64,000 bases of DNA from contig JAFCMP010000514.1 in NCBI GenBank assembly GCA_017506865.1, positions 372,001-436,000 of the forward strand. The letters run 5' to 3'. This stretch comes from Tribonema minus. Its lineage: Eukaryota > Sar > Xanthophyceae > Tribonematales > Tribonemataceae. This document shows, piece by piece, positions 1 through 19,314 of the stretch. The notes beneath the pieces are model-generated. The model was not told where the DNA came from. It was given only the letters and a program-made list of their open reading frames with translations, and made no database searches. A program made the translations under genes and the position numbers. Each line of letters begins with the position of its first letter. Position 1 is the stretch's first letter.

Positions 1-755
1 CCGCCGGCGTTGGTGCGGTGGAAGAAGACCTTGTGGCCGACGTGGGAGCTCTGGCGGAAGCATGAGTCACACTGTTGAAGTTGCACGGCAGGGAAGGAAG
101 GGAAATGGTTAGGGTTGATAATGGCATGGATGAGCGCGACACAGATGCACAAGGCGCCTGCAACTTCTCGAGTGGTTGTTTCCTATGAATGAAACCAGCA
201 ACAGGCGGAAAAACAAATACAGGAGGTAGTGCGACAAGGCAGCTCTTGCAGAGTGCAGGTGCAGTGGCCACGTGTGGCTGATGTGAGGCTCAAGACCGGT
301 CAGGAGTGCAGCATGAATGTGTAGATTGCTCAGCACAGTGTCATCAGCCGCTCTGAAATGCAACTCAGCGCAGCGTGCATGTCGCCGCTCGCATGACAGC
401 ATGACAGGACTGCGCGCACCTGGACTGCGGTGGGGTCGCACTGGCACGTCAGGCAGTTCCAGGCGATGTCGCCGCGCTTGAACACATAGCCACATATCCT
501 CCTGGTGGTGCTCCCTTGCAATCCGTCCAAGCACCTTGGGTTGCCGCTGGCCAGCCAGTTCAACCACGACGTGATGGAATCCAGAGGCTGATGGTCCAGG
601 ACAGCAGCAACCAGTGCTTGCAGCAACGCCTCGTTGACGGCATCGCCGGCGTAAACCTCTGCTGCGACAATTGGTGGATCCGGCAGCACGGTCGGCGCCT
701 CTGGCTGCCAGAGGACGGTGCCAGTCACCCCGTGCAGCACAGCCTTCTGAGCCAT
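1..755 (-). CDS. UBR-box E3 ubiquitin ligase (N-recognin), N-terminal part, runs off window
   Basis: Two exons are visible: 755-420 (112 codons, start MAQKAVLHG) and 71-1, which runs off the window. Joining them in phase 0 gives a UBR-type zinc finger: CGYVFKRGDIAWNC, then CQCDPTAVQ, then across the intron CDSCFRQSSHVGHK and a Gly-Gly before the window edge. Cys and His spacing matches the UBR box of UBR1/UBR2-type proteins, which bind basic N-terminal residues in the N-degron pathway. About 85 residues precede the finger, as in the UBR family. The donor is CCAG/GTGCGC at 420/419 and the acceptor is CAACAG/TGT at 72/71. The reading frame is open upstream to 932, so an earlier start is possible, but 755 is the first ATG near the conserved part. 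It is divergent from the transporter at 1753. The family is clear; the exact UBR class cannot be told from this fragment. Confidence 0.8.
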
Positions 756-1752
756 CTTGCTACTCTCTTTTGATGAGTTCACGCGAGTATTCGGCACGGC
801 AGGCTCTCGGCACGTGTCCGCGTTATCGCAGGCCTGCAACAGGTTTACAGCCGCCCATCGCTGCCAAGGCTCCAGTCTGCGAGTTCCTCTCTCGCCAAAT
901 GCAGAAGTCGTATTTTTTTTCCGAGGCTGCATACTAATAGAAGGGGTCTAGAAGCCAAAGTTCCAGGGCCATTTTTTTAAATCAAATCGCGGCTGTGTGA
1001 GGGAGCATCGGGATAGTAGAAGCGCAGTTTCAGAGCGTCTCCAAGAAAGGTGTGTGTTCGAAAGCCTCTGCCTTGTGTTCCCGCCGTCTGCGCTGACAGC
1101 TCTCAAAGATCTCCGCCGACTATTCTAGGATACCAGAGACGTAGCATGTTTGTCGCTGGGTTCAACACGCCACGAGTGCCTGTGCCGCGGGTAGCAATCA
1201 TTTGTCTCTAGCGCGGCCTACCTTGCGCTGATAGCCGCTGCTGCACCCATTGCCATCCTTACCTCGTCTGTGCCGACACTTGTAGTGTACGCACTTGTAG
1301 TCAACGCAGCCTACTGCTATTCACTGCCGTAAAGCCAGCTGGTTGTCTTCAAGATTTGCACTGCTGTACGGCTCGCATCAGTGCGTGGTGCCTTGAAAGC
1401 ATCGCTTTGTTGGTGCACAAGAAGTACTGGTGGTGGGATCTCGCTTTCGATTTATTTCGAACTAGTAGCCTTGCTGGGCACGCAGTGGATGCCATAGTCA
1501 AACATATTTGCTTGTCAATGAGCTCATACCAGCTCTCAAAACACGCACTGCTGCACAAAGTGTAGGCTGCTGTTGTCATCATTCCATCTGCCACACGCCA
1601 TCGACGCTGTCGCATCAACCCTGGCGCGTCACACCTCTCCTGATGCCACAGGCGCTGCCTCTTGAGGTTTCTTGCAAAGGCCGCCTAGCTGATAGCGCAC
1701 GCCACAGCCCCCCTTTCTTGCTGCCGGCGGCGGCGGCGGCTGCGCAGGCGCC
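756..1752. other. Divergent intergenic region (UBR / SLC35F6)
   Basis: About 1 kb between two start codons on opposite strands, so it should hold both promoters. I see no convincing coding exon or recognisable promoter motif. Short ORFs here have no family resemblance. Confidence 0.5.
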
Positions 1753-4497
1753 ATGGGGGACAAGCATGCAGCACAAGTTACCTGCAACTCCGTGGGTACG
1801 GTTTCCTTTGTGTTCGGGCTCATAGGCGGCACGGCGACAAGCATTGTCATCAAGCTGCTGTACCAGCAGTCTGCCGTGGACAGCACGGGGGCCATCAGCC
1901 ACTTTGAAAAAGTGAGTGCATCGACGAACTGCAAGATTCATGGCAGCAGCAGTGGTGACTTCAGAATTGTTCGTTGTTGAGCTGTGCTTCGAAATGTAAC
2001 ATGCTGGCGCAAAAGCGCACTCCGCCGGGCCTGTGTACGTCGTACACCGCGCCTCCCGATTGCAACGCGAGTTGGTCACATGCATCAAGTTGTGCTGAGA
2101 GCTAGGGCTAGAGTTGACTGCTCTCCTGCAAACGAACCCGACACCGATCACTGACTGCAGATATGCTCCGCTGTCTCCCCCGCTGCCGTCTTTTCCGCCA
2201 CTCCATTCCGCCACTCCACTCCGCCGCCGCAGCCCATGCTGCTCACGTTCATCATGTTCGTGGCGATGGCCTTCGCGCTGCCGTGCTTCATGGTGCAGCA
2301 GATGCTCAAGCCGCCGGCGGAGCGCGCCACCGTGCCACGGCGAGTGCTGCTGTGGCTCGCCATCCCCTCCGTCTTTGACCTCCTCGGCACCAACTTTGCG
2401 CAGATAGGCCTCGTCTACACGACGGTGTCGTACTTCCAGCTGCTGCGCTGCACGGTGATCGTCGTCACGGCGTTCCTCAAGGCGTTCGTGCTGAAGGACA
2501 GGCTGGCGGGGTACATGTGGGTGGGGGTGGCGATCAACATTGTGGCCATGGTGCTGGTGTCGCTGACAAACTTCATCGCGCCGGAGGACGCGCAGCCGGA
2601 CGGCGCTAACAACCCCGCGCTCGGCGTGTTTTTCATTCTGCTGAGCTGCGTGGTGCAGGGGAGGTGAGTCATACTTGAAGTTCAACTCTGGAACTGCAGA
2701 GGAACAAGAACAACAGACAGAACAGAAGTCTTTGCAGTATCAGACGGTGGTGTGTATGTTGAAAATCTGTATGGCTGGTGGCGGATGGTCCCCGACGCCG
2801 ATGCTTGTGACATCATGTGGTCATCCTACATGGCCATCCTGCTTGAGCTGCGTCGTTTGAGCGCAGTTGCTTTAAGTTCAGACTCAATTGCACTTCACAG
2901 GAATCGGTCACACTATCAGTTGCGCAAAGGGGCTATCTGGCTTCATATGTTCTAGCGTGACGGAGGTAGTACAAAATCAGCGGCCCGGGGTTGCTTTGTG
3001 CTCTGCTAGTGCATGCACCAACAGTCATGGCAGCAGTCCCCTCGTTCCGCCACTACCAGCTCCATAAGGGTTACGGTTGTGGTTGGGCGAGGCGAACACT
3101 CGTCGAACATCACCAGGCATGATCCTCGTTGCTGACGATTCCGAGACCGGGCACTCGGTCAGCAAAGTGGCGGCATGAGACCCAGTCTTAACCGGATTCG
3201 ACCAAAGGCCACATTCCCGAGTATGTTTTGGCAGTCGTCTTAACCGGCACTGCTCTTGCTCGAGCTCATCACTACTTCGTGCCTCGCGGGCGTCGCGCGC
3301 ACCTCTTCCTCCAATCAGAAGCCTCTGTTTGCGACCTTTGGTACACGTCAGGTCCCCAGAGCCTGTTTACCCAATTTAGCTTGCCTTTCGTTGCTGTACT
3401 TTGTTTACAAGATTTGAGCGCAAGTACTCGGCCACGTCAACACGAAAAAGGCGACTTCCTCATGTTCGGTCCCCCATGTTCGCTGGGCGTACCCGGTTAA
3501 GACTGGGTCTGAGCAGGTCCCTCTTCGCTACCACAAAAAGTGACATGGCAGCGCAGCCTTGACGCAATGCGCACGCCTCTTGCTCCCACGAACCTTTTCT
3601 TTTTGTGCGCAGTCGATACGTCTTGTAAATGCTCCACCGTGCCATGGCATTCAGGTCAAGCACGCAGACAGCACGCATGCATGCGCAGCGGCGCCCTCTG
3701 GTCTCAGCAGCAGCAGCAGCAGCAGCAGCTTCACCAATGTTCGCTGCCTTGCTCTCCTCATGCGCAGCCAGTACATCTTCGAGGAGAAGGTCATGGCGGT
3801 GGACGACGCCCCCCCCCTAGTCGTCATCGGCATGGAGGGACTCTGGGGCAGCGTGATCATGCTCGCGCTGTTCCCCATCCTGTACTACACGCCGGGGGCG
3901 GACAAGGGGTCGATCGAGAACACGTGGGACTCTATCGACATGGTCCGCAACAGCGCTCCGATACAGACGCTGCTCGCCATCTTCTTCGTCACCGTGACCA
4001 TGTACAACATCTTCTGCATCTACGTGACGGCGTACCTCTCGGCCATCTGGCACGCGATCCTCGACAACTTCCGCCCCGTGAGCGTCTGGGGCACGGACCT
4101 GGCCATCTTCTACATCTTCACCGCGGGCGCGTTTGGGGAAGCGTGGACGCGCTACTCGTGGCTGCAAGCGGTAGGTATGCTCGTGCTCTTTGTGGGCACC
4201 GCCGTCTACAACGGCTCGCTGCGCGTCCCCGGCCTCCGCTACGAGTACTACGAGGCAATCGAGGGGACGCCCGGTATGCGCGCCCCCCCCAAGCTTGCCT
4301 CCCCCGCGCTCATGCGCTCCCCCCTCCTGTCGAAGAGCGCAGTCGAGTACAGCAGCCCGGGGGCGGTGGAGGCGCTGAGGCGCGCGCGCGCGGCGGCGGC
4401 GGACACGGCCAAGCCCCCTACGCGGCTGCGCACGGGGAGCGAGGAACGGCAGCTGTTTGCTAAGGGGCAGCGGGGGTCGGAGGAGGGGTATTTGTGA
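1753..4497 (+). CDS. SLC35F6: SLC35F6-like nucleotide-sugar/drug-metabolite family transporter
   Basis: Three exons, 1753-1911, 2233-2663 and 3768-4497, sum to 1320 nt (439 aa). Donors are GTGAGT at 1912 and 2664; acceptors are CCGCAG/CCC and TGCGCAG/C. The protein is a multipass membrane protein. Exon 1 has a first helix (VGTVSFVFGLIGGTATSIVIKLL). Exon 2 carries the region LGTNFAQIGLVYTTVSYFQ followed by RCTVIVVTAF, typical of the SLC35F/DUF914 branch of the DMT superfamily. Exon 3 has four or more helices and ends with a hydrophilic tail of about 100 residues rich in Ser, Arg and Ala, probably cytosolic. SLC35F6 proteins sit in endolysosomal or other internal membranes; the substrate is not known from sequence. 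Intron 2 contains a CAG microsatellite (about 3709-3729), and intron 2 begins with GTGAGT followed by ACTTGAAGTTCAA. The family call is firm, the subfamily likely. Confidence 0.85.
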
Positions 4498-6525
4498 AGG
4501 GGGAGGAAGGCGGGTGTGGGGGGTGGGGGGGGGAGGGGCAGTTGCAGGTATGCGCGGGGATGTTGGGGTTAGGAGGTGGGGGGGGGGGGGGGGAGGGGGG
4601 GGGCACTTGCGGAACTGCCATTTGCGGTTCTGCGTGTGCGGCGAGGAGCGCGCCAGCTGCTCGTTGAAGGGGGGGCAGGGCGTTCGAAGGAGAACTAGTC
4701 TCAACAGTCATTGACCAAGGTGCGGTGCAAAGGAATGGGGAGGCATAGGGGTCAGCAAGGGCCGGGTGCAGGCCTGTAGCAATCACTCACTGCTGCTGGT
4801 GGCCTGCGGGGCTTAAGGACAGGGGGGGGGGCATAGCAGAGCAATCGTTTGTTGAGGTCTATCTGGTATCTGGTGATTGAGGGTGGGGCGCCAGCGGGCG
4901 CCCTTGAAATCACTTGTCAGATTACATGATAGCTAGAAGCGCAGTTTTGTGACATCATCGTTGCGTGTTGATTGCACATGCAGTCAGTCCCGCTGCATGC
5001 TGTTGTCTTCAAGGCAGTGGTGTGGGGTCGTAACAGCATGGAGTATTATCAATACATGGCGCGCCGCCGCCGCTGCAGCCATGCTGCTTGGCCGCCATAT
5101 GCAACATTGGTGTTGAGCTCTCGCGGCTTGTGCATGCATGTATGCTCTGTCTGCCACATGTATCGAGTGCTTGCGGCTCGAGTGCTGCCATTGCGCCAAC
5201 CACTGCATTGGTGGTGCACGAGGCACTGCTTGCAGTCGGCACCTGATCTGCTTGCGCATCTGTGTGCTATGCTATGCTCGCTCATTGCAAATGCAGCCTT
5301 GCATGCACATTTTGTGACAGCAAGATGTATGCTGCTGGCAGAAGAAAATTAGCTATGGTTGGCTTGGAGCTTGCAGCTGATTGGTCAGTGACTGCCGGTG
5401 CCACTTGCGGCAGCATAGCCTCCGTTGCAGAACATGGGTGGAAAATTTTCAGAGCAAGAATGGTAGCCCCTGGCAGTTGGTGCAAGCAAATGCCATTGCC
5501 TGCCAGTAGACGATGCTAGATCAGCTCATGCCCCAGTGTATGCCAAAGCCTGACTACTCTTTGTCTGTGTGTGCGTCTCACTGCAGAGGGCACTCGATGT
5601 TTGCAATATGGTGCAAGCAGTAATAATCACCAGCCGTCATACTCACATTTCCTGGAATGATTTCCATCATCATGTGATCTTAGACAAGACATCGCAGGCA
5701 GTGCTTGATTCACTGCATTGGGTGGTATAAGTTGCTTTTTTCAAAAGATGTCAGACACGCCATTGTTGGCTGCCCCCTCCGAGATGGCACAAACTGTGGC
5801 AGGCTCTTGCTTTTGTATTCGTGCACATGCACTTGCAAAACAAGACTTCCTCAGTGCGTGTGCACACCAGCTGCTCCAGGTGTCTCTGACTGCAAATGCG
5901 ACAAATGCACACAACTGGCAACAGCACACCAACAACTGAAGGAAACAAAGCGGCACTTTTGCATCGGTACTATTATCGCGGTGCGCCGTGCCGCGCTGCA
6001 ACGCCCCCCCGTCCTTGCAGGGCACGGTCAAGTCTGGTGGAAGCGCCCCTCCCCCCCTCCCCCCCTCCCCCCACACCCCTGCTTGGTGCGCTGTGCTGGA
6101 AGGGACTCCCCCCCCCACTGCACAACGCTCAATATGATTCACACGACATGTTCTCCGTCTGTTTGTTCTCTCACTACTACTGCCGCTGCCCGTGCGGTGA
6201 CCGCCGAACCGCGGCCGCCGCCACAGCGCAGCAGCATAGACACACATTACATCACCGCCACGCCGCGCCGCAGTGGCGCGGCGCGCAGAGCACTGCCACC
6301 GCAGCGCAAAGCAAACACAGCACCGCTTAGGACCCTGTTCCCCCCCCCCTTCCCCCCCCCCACGCTCCCGTGTGCCCAAATTCAAGAGTAAGAGATGTGG
6401 TACAACTGAAGCGTGAGGGGGGGGGAGGGGGCGGGCGGGGTGGAGCGCTGCTGCAATGCACCCCCCATTCCCCCTTCCGCCGCCGGCCTCAAATCCGCCG
6501 CTGCCAGCGACGTCCAGTACCAGGG
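4498..6525. other. Intergenic region with G-runs between convergent genes
   Basis: Two kilobases between the convergent transporter and SNF1 gene ends. The first 120 bases hold very long G-runs (4519-4611), a candidate G-quadruplex. C-runs occur at 6005-6115 and 6340-6362. The rest shows no coding exon I can support. Confidence 0.5.
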
Positions 6526-14188
<7,663 letters not shown>

Positions 14189-14638
14189 CCTGCAGCTCCG
14201 CGCTGCCCCTCCTTGCTTCAGTCAACTTCAAACAACGCGACCTTGTGAGCGAACTGACAGGTGTCAAGGGAGCCGACACCGCCTGGCGTCCCGCTTCTGC
14301 CTGAGATCAAAGCTACTAAAGTCACCGCCAAATGCCTGTTGCACTGAGTGCCGCCTCTCCTTCCGCTCCTCCTGCCTCCTGCGTTGCACACCTCCTCCTT
14401 TTGCTTTTGAGCTGTTCGCAGAGAGCAAATGGGCTGCGAGCTTCAGGACGGGCTCGCCGGCCCTGTGAGGCTAGCGCCACTGGCCGCAGCCCCTCTGCGC
14501 CAGCAGCGTCGTGGTCGTTGCTTTCCTCGCTCTCTCTCTCTCTCTGTTGCACAACGAGTGTAAGAAGGTCAAGGTCAACGGAAGGTGGAGGTCGCTTTTT
14601 TTTTTTAGGGTTAGCAAACACACGTGTGTGCAGCAGCC
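14189..14638. promoter_or_regulatory. Shared divergent upstream region (SNF1 / EIF2B2)
   Basis: Only 450 bases separate the two start codons on opposite strands, so both promoters must lie here or inside the genes. A CT-repeat (about 14530-14543) and a T-run at 14596-14606 followed by TAGGGTTAG precede the eIF2B start. No TATA-like element is obvious. The assignment as a bidirectional promoter is inferred from position only. Confidence 0.5.
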
Positions 14639-17600
14639 ATGGAGCGGGAGCGGTCGGACAGGTCTGCGAGGCGCACGGCGTCAGGCAACTTTGATCCCTC
14701 GGTGGTGGGGGTGCGGACGTTTTTGAAAAACTGGCCTATTGTGCTGAGCCAAATGGAGGTGCGCGATCCTGCCCTGCTTTGTCTGCAGTCTCCTGCCTAG
14801 GCGCGCTCATTCTGCGCCATCAGATGAATCAGCGTCTATACAACGAGGCACTCGCTTTGTGCACATCCTTGCTTCGTGCACATCACGCAAGGAGAGGCAA
14901 CTACTCACATACATCTTTGAAGTTCGTGCAGAGAACTGCGTTTATAGCCAGTAGCCCTGGTATTTCTGGTTGACTGTAATCAATATCATATGCATATAGT
15001 CGTTGCGAGCTGCAAAGAGACGACCTACAGCTGGGTGGCACCATTAAGCTGCTAAACTTCGTCGAGGCGTCTGTCGTGCATGCCACAGACCGTCTGTGAC
15101 TGTCTGTAGATACAACACCACCTGTTGGCAGTCGAATAAATTCATAGCGTGTATCATTCCAGGTGGTGTTTGCTGAACTAAGCGTTGCACGCGCCTGTTC
15201 AGTCTGCCATTGTAGTTTTTGTCTGGGAGGCAGATGCCTTCTTGTGGCACCTGCCATGGCATTGTGCATGTCATTGCCAGTTTGAAAAATGTGAAGTATG
15301 CATCAGGGTCTGCTTTGTTGTTGGCCGAGCTGCGAACGTAGTTGAATAGATTTCTGGTACTTTGCAGATATACCTAGCCACCTGCCAATTCATCGCCTGC
15401 ATTGCAGACCCTGCACCAACTCGACCTCAGGGCATGGTGGGGCCGAATATTGGGGCTTGCTGCAGTCACATGCCGTGCCACACCTTTTGCTTGCGCACAG
15501 TGCAATTCAGGCTCATCACGTCAGCGCCACCAATGTCACATACCGCCACGCGCCGCATTGCCATCGCAGCAGCAATGCTGTTTGGCCATCACTGCGGCTG
15601 CCTGGCCATTAGAGCGCTGCTGTAAGCATTGTTGCCACCACCCACCCCCCGCCGGCTACTACAACCGCATGCTCACCACATAACGCAGCCACCAATTCTC
15701 TCTTGCATACACAAAGCGTTTGTGTCACTGCATGTACTTCACGTAACATCGCCACAAGAATGTCCTCGTGCATGCATAACCTGCCAGTGGCGCTGGAGCA
15801 GCTGCAGGTCTTTATTGCCCGCTACAGCCGAACGCTCTCTACTCTGATGTCACCGCCACCAAGCCTCTGACACCTTCCTATTGTGCGCAAATGTATCAGT
15901 GGCACTGCAGCAGCGGCGGGTCACCATCTCCGGCTATACGACTGCATGCTCACCACTACGGTGTCACCGCCAAAACTGCCAACCTTTCTTGGCGCGCGCA
16001 GAAAGTGTCCGTGTCGCTCAAGCGGCGGCAGGTCACCATCGCCCGCCATGACTGCATGCTCTCTCACGTCACCGCCACCAAACGCCCCTTCAAACTTTCT
16101 TCCTCACGCGCGCAGAAACTGTCCGTGTCGCTGAAGCGGCGCCAAGTCAGCGGCCCGTACCACTGCGCCAAGGCAACGCTCGAGCTGCTGCGCTACACGG
16201 TCGGCACGTGCAAGTGGGCCACCGCCGCGCAGCTCATGGAGCTCATCCGCGCCGTGGGGCGCGAGCTCATCGCCGCCAAGCCCTCGGAGCTCGCCGTCGG
16301 CAACGTCGTGCGTCGCGTCCTCTTTGTCATCCGCGAGGAGTACACGGCAAAGCTGCGCCAGGCGGAGGACGCCGCTGCCTCCGGCGCCGCCGCCGCCGCC
16401 GCTGCGGAGGTCTCCGTGCCGTCGCTGGAGACAGTGCTCGGCGGGGAGCAGCTGGAGGCGGATTTCAGCGCGCCGCTGCCGGACCTCAAGCAGCTCATCA
16501 TCGAGGGGCTGAACGAGCTCAAAGCGGAGCTGGAGGAGATGAATTCCGTCATCTGCGAGCGCGCCGCGGAGACGATCCACGCCAACGAGGTCGTGCTCAC
16601 GCTCGGGCGCAGCGCGACGGTGGAGCAGTTCCTGCTCGCCGCCGCGGACCACTACCGCAAGGCGCGCCTCACGTTCAGCGTGATCGTCGCGGAGGCGGCG
16701 CCGGGGCTGCGCGGGCACGAGCTCGCGCGCGCGCTCGCCGCGGCGGGCATCGAGACCACGGTCATCAGCGACAGCGCCGTGTTTGCCATCATGGCGCGTG
16801 TCAACAAGGTGAGGTTCAAGTTGAAGTTGGCTGCCGCGCACCACGTTCGTTGCGGCACACGTCGAGGCGATTTGACCGGTCGCCAGCAGTGACGCCACGT
16901 TTGCCACTACGGCACGCGTCGAACACGGCGAGATTCAAGTTGAAGTTGGCTATGCGACGTGTGTGCCCCGCGCCAAGCCTTCCAGCCCACGCGTCACGCA
17001 CGTGTCACCAACAGTTTGCCACATACCACAACATGCCTCTCATTCAGTGCCCGAAACCGCTCAGATGATCAACTGTACGCTTGCCACAAGAGAGGGTGGC
17101 AGCGCCTGTGCCTCTCATTCAGTGCCCAAAACTGCTTAGATTGTCACCATCAGAGGTGACATTGCGCTTGCCACGAGAGAACGGGGCAGCGCCGTGTCAC
17201 AAAATGGCACACCGCTCGACCACATATGTGATACCCCCCCCCCCCTCCCCCCCCCCCCATCGCCGCAGGTGATCATGCCCACGCACGCCGTCGTCGCCAA
17301 CGGCGGCCTCGTGGCGGGCTGCGGCAGCTACATGATCGCGCTCGCGGCCAAGGAGCTCAGCGTCCCCGTCGTGTGCGTCACGGGGCTGTACAAGCTGTGC
17401 CCGCTGTTCCCGCACGATCAGGACACGTTCAACTGCCTGCTTGCGCCTAGCGCCGTTCTGCCGTACGAGGACACAGAGTTGGCGGAGTCCATTGAAGTTT
17501 TGAACCCCGCGTACGACTACATACCGCCGGAGCTGGTGGACCTGTACATGACCAATATCGGCGGGCACCAGCCGAGTTATATCTACCGGCTGCTCGCGGA

Positions 17601-17649
17601 GTACTACCACCGCGATGACTACATACTCGCGCCGGAATTCGAGGGATGA
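14639..17649 (+). CDS. EIF2B2: Translation initiation factor eIF2B subunit beta
   Basis: Three exons, 14639-14758, 16116-16808 and 17269-17649, total 1194 nt (397 aa) with all junctions in phase 0. Exon 1 encodes a basic N-terminus ending TFLKNWPIVLSQME. Exon 2 has the helical regulatory part (WATAAQLMELIRAVGRELI, then VGNVVRRVLFVIREEY) and the start of the Rossmann-like fold. Exon 3 has VIMPTHAVVANGG and ends with NPAYDYIPPELVDLYMTNI and PSYIYRLLAEYYHRDDY, the signature C-terminus of the beta subunit. It is part of the decameric guanine-nucleotide exchange factor for eIF2 in the cytosol. An Ala-rich insert lies near residues 126-135. Intron 1 (1357 nt) and intron 2 (460 nt) hold repeated copies of the exon 2 borders. 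The acceptor of exon 3 follows a C-run of nearly 30 bases. Confidence 0.95.
15770..16150 (+). repeat. Copies of the EIF2B2 exon 2 acceptor border
   Basis: The acceptor and start of exon 2 (16107-16150: CGCGCGCAGAAACTGTCCGT, then GTCGCTGAAGCGGCG) is repeated almost exactly at 15990-16034. Weaker copies are near 15881-15930 and 15775-15825. The units also share a GTCACCGCCACCAA-type intronic stretch and a GACTGCATGCTC block. The period is about 108-118 bases. Confidence 0.85.
16780..17205 (+). repeat. Copy of the EIF2B2 exon 2 donor border, and a 78-bp intronic duplication
   Basis: The donor region 16785-16835 (GTTTGCCATCATGGCGCGTG, then GTGAGGTTCAAGTTGAAGTT) has a diverged copy at 16897-16950 with GTTTGCCACTACGGCACGCG and the same TTCAAGTTGAAGTTGGC. 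Farther in, a unit with CCTCTCATTCAGTGCCC occurs at about 17035 and 17113. Confidence 0.8.
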
Positions 17650-19314
17650 ATCACAAACATGGTTTTTTATTACCGCGAGACTGTCGTGTGCAACGTGCTC
17701 ATTCTGCATGGTTGCGCTTTTGTGCACTGATGCGCTGTGCTTCAATTGAAAGATGCTGGCCGAATTGCTCGCGTCGCTGCCTTACTTTGTTGTGGGGGTG
17801 CTGCTCCAAGGGTTCTCACAAACACGATGCAGAAACATTGCATCACCAGGGATAGCCAATGTTCAATCCATCAAGTCAAATGGCCACAAATGCAGGGAAT
17901 GGTTCCACATATATGTAGCGCATGCGCGCGCAGCAGCAGACAAGCGCCGCAGGCTACGGTGAGTGCAGCACTGTCCAGGCGCCGCAGGCTAAGACGAGTG
18001 GAGCAATGCGCAGGCATCGCTGGCTGATAAGACGCAGCAGCATGCTGGCTGAGAGGAGTGCAGCAGCACGCAGGCACCGCTGGGCTAGGTGTAGCTGACA
18101 TAGCACCCGGGCACAGGCGCAACCGCCGGCCGCAGATGTAGCGCGCCGCACAAGGCGCAGCCACAGCTGATGTACAGTATCATGCCGTACGCAAGTGCAG
18201 CCACAGACGGCGTAACACTACTGTAGCACCCCACCGGAATTGAAAACATCGTAGTGTGCCGCATGCTGGCACAAATGCAGCGGCAATATAACTAAGCTGC
18301 CCACTGTCGGAGGCACAGCCGGTGAACACCCAGTCCGCTGACAAACGCGCAGCAGCGTAGCAGGTGCGCTGTTGCAGGCGCAGGTGATGTCATGCTGTAC
18401 TGTAGAAGGCACAGGCGACATGCCATCATCGCTGGCCAAGGCACTGCAATGTTGCAGGTTGCACAGCCTGTGTAGCACACTGTAGTGCAGCAATATAGCA
18501 TACCGTCAACTGGCTCAGCGAGCCCTGGTTCCACGTCCTTGAGAATGGCCTTCATTAAGGATGCAATTCATGTTGCTGGTGATGTGTGGCTTGTTGGGAT
18601 GCGTCGCCATCGATTCTGTCGTCGCCACAGCACTAGCTGAGGGTATTTGGCAACCCATGTTGCTCTGCAAATTCTGCTGTCAAGTGCGCCTGTGGAGCGG
18701 TGATTATTTCTTGTGCTTTTCTTGAATTGCATGGCACCCTCAGGCTGGCGGCACTGACAATATCATCAATTGTGCCGCCATTTTGAATGTGTCCCGCTGC
18801 CATGCATTGCTGTTCAAACCTGCGCAGATAGCATCCCGCGACCAACTCCTCTTTCACTGTCCCTGACCTTTCCCTCAGACACTCAGACTCCTCAAAGTTC
18901 TGCCCACGGTCATGGGTAGGTTCGTGGGTAGCGCTGCCTCAGCTTACTTGATGTTGGTCTTCAGGAAGGCTTGCCGCCGAATCTCTTGGCCACCCTGGCA
19001 GCTGTAACAGCAAGTGTCTCGGATAGACGTCGTCGACCACTGTCTCCCACCTGTGCAGAGAAGACTTCATACCTGAAAACGATGCCTTGCACCTTCCTAA
19101 GTCAATGTACATATGGTGGACTTCAGACAGGGGCCGTGCCAGAGCCGGTCACGCCCTCAACAAACAACAGGGCCTCACTCCCCGCCAGCAGTCGAGTGCA
19201 AGTCCACCACAGCCCAACTTCAATCGAACCTCAAGTTTTCAAAACTTTGAAAAGTGTCTTTGTTGAACTCGAGCTTACCTCACACACCACGCCAAGGCCT
19301 TGGTGTCTAGTTCA
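17650..19314. other. Intergenic region, repeat-rich
   Basis: Contains degenerate CAGGC/GCAGCA-type tandem repeats at about 17935-18150. A minus-strand ORF at 18857-18633 has no family resemblance and is not called. No RNA gene was recognised. Confidence 0.45.

Noticed and set aside
18633-18857. Minus-strand ORF of 74 codons with mixed composition
   Set aside because: No splice partner, homology or conserved motif seen; length is within chance for this sequence.
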